The notes under the pieces: model-generated
Told to the model about the DNA's origin: nothing
The model's input: the letters and a program-made list of their open reading frames with translations, nothing else
Database searches by the model: none
In this document: piece by piece, positions 58,932-64,000 of the stretch
How the letters are laid out: each line of letters starts with the position of its first letter
Numbering within the stretch: the stretch's first letter is position 1
Translations under genes and position numbers: made by a program
Assembly: GCF_026125785.1 (NCBI RefSeq)
Contig: NZ_JAHCKL010000009.1
Span: 1 to 64,000 of the forward strand
Length of the DNA stretch: 64,000 nt
Direction of reading: 5' to 3'
DNA from: Hydrogenophaga sp.
GTDB lineage: Bacteria; Pseudomonadota; Gammaproteobacteria; Burkholderiales; Burkholderiaceae_C

Positions 58932-59105
58932 ATGAAAGCCTATGCCCTTGCCCTGTGCGTCCTGCTGTTGCAAGCCTGCACCAGCGCTGAGTTGAATGCG
59001 CCGACACCACCGTGTGCATCCGTGTCGCGAGACTGTGGACCCTCCCGTCCGCTGAACCAGTCCTTCGCGCAGGCGGACGTACTGGCGGACAGCGTCCAGC
59101 AATAG
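58932..59105 (+). CDS. Small VirB7-like lipoprotein
   Basis: The 57-aa protein has a clear lipoprotein signal (ALCVLLLQACTS, lipobox Cys16) and a short mature part with two more cysteines (PPCASVSRDCGPS). Size and position fit VirB7, which binds VirB9 in the outer-membrane core, but it lies between VirB2 and VirB3 here, not after VirB6. Preceded by only a weak Shine-Dalgarno. Confidence 0.6.
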   Translation: MKAYALALCVLLLQACTSAELNAPTPPCASVSRDCGPSRPLNQSFAQADVLADSVQQ

Positions 59106-59148
59106 TCCCAGCAACAGATGTCCATCCGGATTCTGCAGGAGGTCCGTT

Positions 59149-59502
59149 ATGTCCGACAACCAGATGCAGTGCGAAAGCGATGCGGTGTTTCTGGCGCTCG
59201 CCCGCCCGCCGATGATGTTTGGCGTTACCGACATCTACGCCGTGATGATGATGATCATGGTCATGCTGATCTTCCTGGGCATCGGCGGGGGGAAGGGCAT
59301 GGTCTACGCGGCCTTGTCTGCCCCCGCGCTGTACGTCTTCGGCTATGCCATGTGCGAGCGCGACCCGCGGGTGTTCCAGCTCTGGGGCGTCAAGCTGGCG
59401 AACTTCTCGGCGGGCCAGCGGCGTTCGGCCTACTGGGGCGGGGTGTCGTTCGATCCGGGAGGCTGTGCCAGGCCCGATGCCAGGTCTTCGGGCCGGCGCT
59501 GA
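59149..59502 (+). CDS. virB3: VirB3-like protein
   Basis: The 117-aa inner-membrane protein with a pair of membrane helices (MMMIMVMLIFLGIGGG and YAALSAPALYVFGYAM) and the VirB3/TrbD hallmark ALARPPMMFGVT. A strong ribosome binding site (AGGAGG) precedes it. It joins VirB4 at the inner membrane. Confidence 0.85.
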   Translation: MSDNQMQCESDAVFLALARPPMMFGVTDIYAVMMMIMVMLIFLGIGGGKGMVYAALSAPALYVFGYAMCERDPRVFQLWGVKLANFSAGQRRSAYWGGVSFDPGGCARPDARSSGRR

Positions 59503-59512
59503 GGAGATAAGC

Positions 59513-61966
59513 ATGTGGAGTGGATTGGGCGGCAAGGACAGCGATGCCACGTTGCGCAAGCTGGAGCAGGAAGCGCAGGCGGCACGGTGGTGCATTCCGT
59601 ATGTGACGCACCTGAATGCGCACACGCTCAAAACCCTGGACGGCAGCCTGATGCAGGTGTTGCACCTGGGCGGGCTGCCGTTCGATACGGCGGACTCGGA
59701 CGAGCTCGACATCTTCAAGCGGGTGCGCAACCAACTCTGGAAGACCTTCAGCAACTCCAACTTTGCGCTCTACCACCACTTCGTGCGCCGTCGCCGCCAT
59801 GTGCTGCCTGAGGGCGATTTCCCCCGCGAAAGCTTCCTGAACGACTTGAACCGGGCCTGGTGCGACCGCCTGGCGCAGCGCCGTCTCTACAGCAACGACA
59901 TCTACCTGACCCTGGTCTACAAGCCAGGGCAGGGCGTGGCCAAGCGACTCGACCACTTTGCCCGTACCTTGTCCCAACGGCTGGACGACCGCGAGCGGGA
60001 AGCGTACGAGATCAAGTCCCTGCAGGCTCTGGACGATGCGATGCGTGCATTGACCGAGGTGTTCAAGCCCTACCTGCCCCGCAGGCTGGGTGTGGCACCC
60101 ACCAAGGATGGCGTGCCCTGCAGTGAGCTGATGCAGCTGTATGGCTTTCTGATCAATTTGCAGGAGCGCAACTACGCCGTGCCCGACCGGCCCGTGTCAG
60201 AGGTGTTGCCGGTGGCCAGGACCATCTTTCGCAACGAAGTGGTGGAGCTTCGCCATACCGCCCGCACGCTCTACGCGGGGATGATCTCGGTCAAGGAATA
60301 CCCTTCGCAGTCGGCCGCCACGCTGTACGACGGCCTGCTCACGCTGCCCTTCGAGTTCTGCGCCACGCAGTCGTTCCGTTTCGAGGAACGCACGCGCAGC
60401 GAGGCCGCCATCAAGCAACAGCGCAACCGCCTGCTGAACGCGGGTGACTCGGGGCAGAGCCAGATCTACGCGCTGGACCTGGCCATGGAGGAAACCAAGG
60501 GCGAGGCCGGCTTCGGCCTGCACCACCATTCGTTGCTGGTGTGGGATGAGGACGACACCACCATCGCCCCCCGGCTGGCCGCCATCGACGCGGCGATGGC
60601 CGAGCAAGGGGTTACCTGCGTGCGCGAGGACGTCAACCTGGAGGCTGCGTTCTACGCGCAGTTGCCGGGTAACTTCCGCTTCATTGCCCGTGGCGCGCGC
60701 ATCTCCACCAAGAACTTTGCGTCCTTCGCGAGCTGCCACAACTACCTGGGAGGGCGAGCGAAATCCGTCTGGGGGCCGGCCATCACCGTGCTGCCTACCG
60801 CATCGGGCACGGCCTACCACTTCAACCTGCATGTGTCCGACCGGGGCAATACGCTGGTGCTGGGCCCGACTGGCCAGGGCAAGACCCTGACCACCTCGTT
60901 CCTGTTTGCCCAGAGCCTGAAACTGGGCGGGCGCCGCGTCTTCCTGGACAAGGACCGCGGCATGGAGATCTTCGTGCGCGCCATCGGCGGCGACTACTTC
61001 CGCATCGAAAGCCAGCGGCCTACGGGTTGGAACCCTCTGCAGCTCCCGGACACGCCCACGGCCCGTGGCTTCCTGGTGGACTGGTTCGAGGCCCTGCTGA
61101 CCGACGAGGGCGGCGAACCCGTGAACACGACCGACCGGCAGCGCATCCGCCAGGTGGTATCCGGAGCCTTCGATCTCGAGCCCGCTTTGCGGCAGCTCTG
61201 CCACGTCGCACCCATGTTTGGCAATGCGGAGCAGGACAAGCTGGGCAAGCGGCTGCTGGACTGGTACGACCACCCGCGCTATGGCCGCGGCCAGCACGCC
61301 TGGGTGTTCGACAACCCCAAGAATGCGCTGGACATGCAGAACCCGGTCATCGGCTTTGACATGACCTATGTGCTGGACGCCAAGCAGATCCGGCCGGCCG
61401 TGCTGACCTGGCTCTTCTACATCGTCGAGACCTTGCTCGACGGGCAGCCCATGGCCATCTTCGCCGACGAGGGCTGGCGCATGCTGGACGACGAGATCGT
61501 GGCCCGGCGCATCGAGAACTTCGAGTTCGTGATCCGCAAGAACAACGGTCTCCTGGTGTTCGCCACGCAGACGCCGGAGACCGTGATGCAGTCCCACATC
61601 TCGGCTGCGCTCAAGCAGCAATCGGAGACCTTCATCCTGTTTCCCAACCCCAAGGCCGAGGAGGACGTGTACCGCGGCTACCTGGGCCTGAACGCATCGC
61701 AGTTCGAGATGATCCGCAACGACCTGCCCATGCGGCCCGGGCGTGGCTGGTTCCTGGTGAAGAACAGCCTGGGCGTGAGCGTCTGCCAGCTCGACATGCA
61801 GGGCATGGACGAGCACATCGCGGTGCTGTCGGGGAACAAGAACACGGTGGCCTTGATGGACGAACTGATGGAGTTGCACGGCAGTTCGCCGCAGGCATGG
61901 CTGCCGCATTTCAGGACCCGCTACCAGCAAGCATCCGGGGCTGCGGCCTCAGGGGGGCGGTCATGA
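59513..61966 (+). CDS. virB4: VirB4-like T4SS ATPase
   Basis: The 817-aa ATPase that powers pilus and substrate movement. The N-terminal CagE/TrbE-type domain is followed by a RecA-like motor with Walker A GPTGQGKTL near residues 451-459 and Walker B IFADEGWRML near 647. The start (MWSGLGGKD) follows the ribosome binding site GAGGAGATAAGC. Its stop overlaps the next start (ATGA). Highly conserved; a good marker for classifying the T4SS. Confidence 0.95.
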   Translation: MWSGLGGKDSDATLRKLEQEAQAARWCIPYVTHLNAHTLKTLDGSLMQVLHLGGLPFDTADSDELDIFKRVRNQLWKTFSNSNFALYHHFVRRRRHVLPEGDFPRESFLNDLNRAWCDRLAQRRLYSNDIYLTLVYKPGQGVAKRLDHFARTLSQRLDDREREAYEIKSLQALDDAMRALTEVFKPYLPRRLGVAPTKDGVPCSELMQLYGFLINLQERNYAVPDRPVSEVLPVARTIFRNEVVELRHTARTLYAGMISVKEYPSQSAATLYDGLLTLPFEFCATQSFRFEERTRSEAAIKQQRNRLLNAGDSGQSQIYALDLAMEETKGEAGFGLHHHSLLVWDEDDTTIAPRLAAIDAAMAEQGVTCVREDVNLEAAFYAQLPGNFRFIARGARISTKNFASFASCHNYLGGRAKSVWGPAITVLPTASGTAYHFNLHVSDRGNTLVLGPTGQGKTLTTSFLFAQSLKLGGRRVFLDKDRGMEIFVRAIGGDYFRIESQRPTGWNPLQLPDTPTARGFLVDWFEALLTDEGGEPVNTTDRQRIRQVVSGAFDLEPALRQLCHVAPMFGNAEQDKLGKRLLDWYDHPRYGRGQHAWVFDNPKNALDMQNPVIGFDMTYVLDAKQIRPAVLTWLFYIVETLLDGQPMAIFADEGWRMLDDEIVARRIENFEFVIRKNNGLLVFATQTPETVMQSHISAALKQQSETFILFPNPKAEEDVYRGYLGLNASQFEMIRNDLPMRPGRGWFLVKNSLGVSVCQLDMQGMDEHIAVLSGNKNTVALMDELMELHGSSPQAWLPHFRTRYQQASGAAASGGRS

Positions 61967-63120
61967 TCTTCTTTGTGCTGGACCGGGTCGATACCGTTCT
62001 GCGCGAGGACGTGATTCACGTGGGGTATGAGGCCCTCAGCGATTTCGTGGCGGCACCCCTTCGCAGCGGCATGATATTGCTGGTGATTGCCTACGGCTTC
62101 CGCTTCATGAAAGGGAATATCCAGGGGGAGTCGCTGCTGGATGCGGGGTGGCTGGTGGTCAAGATGGCCGTTGTTCTGGAGTTGACCCTGAACTGGCCGC
62201 TATTTGACCAATGGGTGCTCTCCATCGTCTGGGACACCTATGGCGGCCTGGCCGGCGCCATGGCCCGCCCGCTCGAAGCAGGGGGTGTCATTCCGGGCGC
62301 ACCCAAGCTGTTTGCTTTTGCCCTTCATTACGACGCACCCACGTCTACCTGGGTGACCAGGTTTGATGGCGCGGTACTGGACAGAGCGTTCATGGGTCAA
62401 CTGGAGTCTGCTTACGCCAAGATTGTCGGCATTCCGGACTTCACCACCTTGACGACGATTGACATCCCGATTCCTGGGTCAGGGTTGTTCGGCGGGATCA
62501 CGATTCCCCTTCCTGTGCCCTTCCCCAACATCATGGGGAACATCGCCGGTGTCATCCAGCTGGTGATGACCATCGTTCTGTACGCCAGCGTGTTCATCGT
62601 GCTGTTGCTTTCCCGCCTGGGCTTGACGAGTTGCCTGGCGGTGGCGCCCATCTTCATCGCCCTGGCGCTGTTCAAGCCAACGCGGTCGTACACGGACGCT
62701 TGGTTCCGCGGCATGCTGGGTTTCATCCTGACGCCGATGTTGCTGGTGCTGGTGCTGCTGGTCGGGGAGGCCGCCATCAACATCATGGAAACGCACGGAG
62801 AGACCGCCTGGAGCGTGACATGGTCGAGTGGAGCGTCGGCAACGCTCAGGCTCTTCGGGCCGATCATCGCCACGCTGCTGCTGTACTACGCCCTGGCCAA
62901 GTCCGTGGCGCAGGTGCCGCAGTTTGCCTCGGGTCTGGTGGGGTCGCTGCTGGCCAACCTGGGGGACGACGCTGCCAGAGGGTTGGTCGGGCAGATCCAC
63001 AAGGGCGTGGACGCCGGCGTGGGAGCGATCAAGGGCGGCGTCATGGGTGCGGCCGGTGGCCCCGCCGGCATCAAGGCTGGCGCCATGAAAGGCGCGGCCA
63101 AAGGTTTGGGCGGAGGCTAG
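61963..63120 (+). CDS. virB6: VirB6/TrbL-like inner-membrane channel protein
   Basis: The 385-aa polytopic protein with about six membrane helices, a central polar loop (residues ~100-185: DAPTSTWVTRFDG ... PIPGSG) and a Gly/Ala-rich C-terminus (GGVMGAAGGPAGIKAGAM). Helix pattern and position after VirB4 match VirB6. No virB5-like gene lies between VirB4 and VirB6, where it is often found. Confidence 0.8.
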   Translation: MIFFVLDRVDTVLREDVIHVGYEALSDFVAAPLRSGMILLVIAYGFRFMKGNIQGESLLDAGWLVVKMAVVLELTLNWPLFDQWVLSIVWDTYGGLAGAMARPLEAGGVIPGAPKLFAFALHYDAPTSTWVTRFDGAVLDRAFMGQLESAYAKIVGIPDFTTLTTIDIPIPGSGLFGGITIPLPVPFPNIMGNIAGVIQLVMTIVLYASVFIVLLLSRLGLTSCLAVAPIFIALALFKPTRSYTDAWFRGMLGFILTPMLLVLVLLVGEAAINIMETHGETAWSVTWSSGASATLRLFGPIIATLLLYYALAKSVAQVPQFASGLVGSLLANLGDDAARGLVGQIHKGVDAGVGAIKGGVMGAAGGPAGIKAGAMKGAAKGLGGG

Positions 63121-63208
63121 CGACATGCCCTCCATGAATACGAGCGAGCCATGGTCGAGATGGCCCACAACACCCTCGTCGAACTTCTAGCCAACAAAGG
63201 AACTGCCT

Positions 63209-63901
63209 ATGCCTCCCACTGAGAACGCGGACGGACCGTCGCCGGAGTCGCTCTACTACACCGCGGCAGCTCGCTGGGATGCGGATTTCGTGCGCAGTTC
63301 CAAGGTGGCTCGCAACCGGGCCTACCTGTTCGCGGCGGTCAGTTGGCTGCTCACGATCGCTGCATCGCTGGCGATGTTCGTGGTCTTCTCCCGTGAAAAG
63401 ATCGAGGTGGTGACCATCGCCTACAACGATGCCACGCAGACGGTCCGCCATGTCCGGTACGACGTGGACGACGCACAACGGTTGACCGGCATGGATGCGG
63501 TGCGCAAGTTCCACATCAACCAGTGGATCCTGGCGGCGGAGACCTGGAGCGATGCCGACGTCCGTCAACGTGCGGACACGGTGCGGATGTTCGCGGGACC
63601 GACGTTGGAGCCCCGGCTGTCTGCGCTCTTCGGTGGCAGTCTTCAGGATCGCTCCATGGGGCCTCGCCTGCGCCGCGCCGTCAAGGTGCACTCGATCTCC
63701 TTTCTCAAGGACGGTGTCGCCCACGTGCAGTTCCAGTCCGAGGAGTCTGTCGATGGCCGCGTCACCGGAACCTACGAATGGGCGGCGATCGTCGAGTTCC
63801 GCTTCACGCTCAAACCCACGCCCGCGGGTGAACTCCTCAACCCGTTTGGCTTCCAGGTGACCAATTACCGGCGCGACGCCTCCAATGTGCGCACGCCGTG
63901 A
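63209..63901 (+). CDS. virB8: VirB8-like T4SS core protein
   Basis: The 230-aa inner-membrane protein: cytoplasmic tail of ~45 residues (YYTAAARWDADFVRSSK), one membrane helix (FAAVSWLLTIAASLAMFVVF), and a periplasmic NTF2-like domain (QWILAAETWSDADV, YEWAAIVEFRFTLKP). It bridges inner and outer membrane parts of the channel. A ribosome binding site (AAGGAA) precedes it; 88 bp separate it from VirB6. Confidence 0.88.
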   Translation: MPPTENADGPSPESLYYTAAARWDADFVRSSKVARNRAYLFAAVSWLLTIAASLAMFVVFSREKIEVVTIAYNDATQTVRHVRYDVDDAQRLTGMDAVRKFHINQWILAAETWSDADVRQRADTVRMFAGPTLEPRLSALFGGSLQDRSMGPRLRRAVKVHSISFLKDGVAHVQFQSEESVDGRVTGTYEWAAIVEFRFTLKPTPAGELLNPFGFQVTNYRRDASNVRTP

Positions 63902-63947
63902 TGCCCGTTCGTTTTCGTCACAACCACCCACTTTTCCAGGGTTCACC

Positions 63948-64000
63948 ATGAAAAAAATCGCTTGCCTTCTTGTTGCTCTGTGCATGGCCTGTGGTGCCCA
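63948..64000 (+). CDS. 5' end of next T4SS gene (likely VirB9), truncated by the window
   Basis: An open frame begins MKKIACLLVALCMACGA and runs off the right edge. The N-terminus is a signal peptide with a lipoprotein-like Cys (LCMAC). Its position after VirB8 predicts VirB9, but the sequence is too short to decide. Confidence 0.45.
   Translation, partial: MKKIACLLVALCMACGA

Overview
The window is a dense, high-GC bacterial chromosome segment. Protein families, gene order (tyrS, dtd, ybeY/phoH, ruvAB, ttcA, folB, MidA, trxC, glk, cca, glmU/glmS) and a ~84-bp intergenic repeat of a kind familiar from Comamonadaceae suggest Burkholderiales, Comamonadaceae, perhaps Hydrogenophaga-like. The genus is an inference; nothing here proves it. 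No rRNA, tRNA, CRISPR array or intact insertion sequence was seen.

1-54.5 kb is largely core chromosome. 1-4 kb: M23 peptidase, tyrS, and a secreted GlcG/HbpS-like protein with a periplasmic ankyrin protein. 4.1-6.2 kb: a FixJ-type two-component pair whose 3' end carries a perfect palindrome facing the GlcG/ankyrin genes. 6.3-11.2 kb: CDF transporter, dtd, ybeY, MliC-like lipoprotein, phoH, ruvA, ruvB. 11.2-20.5 kb: rhomboid protease, a sterol-desaturase/YhhN fusion that looks like a two-step ether-lipid-cleaving protein, DUF2628-SPOR protein, the first repeat array, a DSD1-type PLP enzyme with a phosphoglycerate-mutase-like phosphatase, a PAS hybrid kinase and a lipoprotein. 20.5-28.4 kb: ttcA, NRAMP-like transporter, folB and a folM-like reductase, MidA, DUF2905, trxC, glk, MscS. 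28.4-32.4 kb: an otsB-GH15-otsA trehalose operon ending in a strong terminator. 32.4-43.5 kb: cca, GST, CsoR-like repressor, NDUFA9-like protein, lytic transglycosylase, 5-FTHF cyclo-ligase, DMT transporter, LysR/DUF2917 pair, TfoX-like, and TetR with a variant metallo-beta-lactamase-fold protein. 43.5-48.6 kb: an SLC13/ArsB-like transporter, the second repeat array, and a GntR-controlled polar amino acid ABC operon. 48.8-54.5 kb: DUF6279 lipoprotein, glmU, DUF2726, Lrp, glmS.

Downstream of glmS, whose 3' end is the usual attTn7 target, the content changes to what looks like an accessory region. It has a strong sigma70-like promoter, a Usp-like protein, a hexad-repeat (bactofilin-like) protein, a short Rossmann protein, an orphan F0 subunit c paralogue, and then a VirB-type type IV secretion operon (VirB1, B2, a VirB7-like lipoprotein, B3, B4, B6, B8 and the beginning of the next gene) running off the right edge.

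Genes are tightly packed, with many ATGA overlaps, several divergent pairs whose start codons touch or overlap, and convergent tails that overlap.
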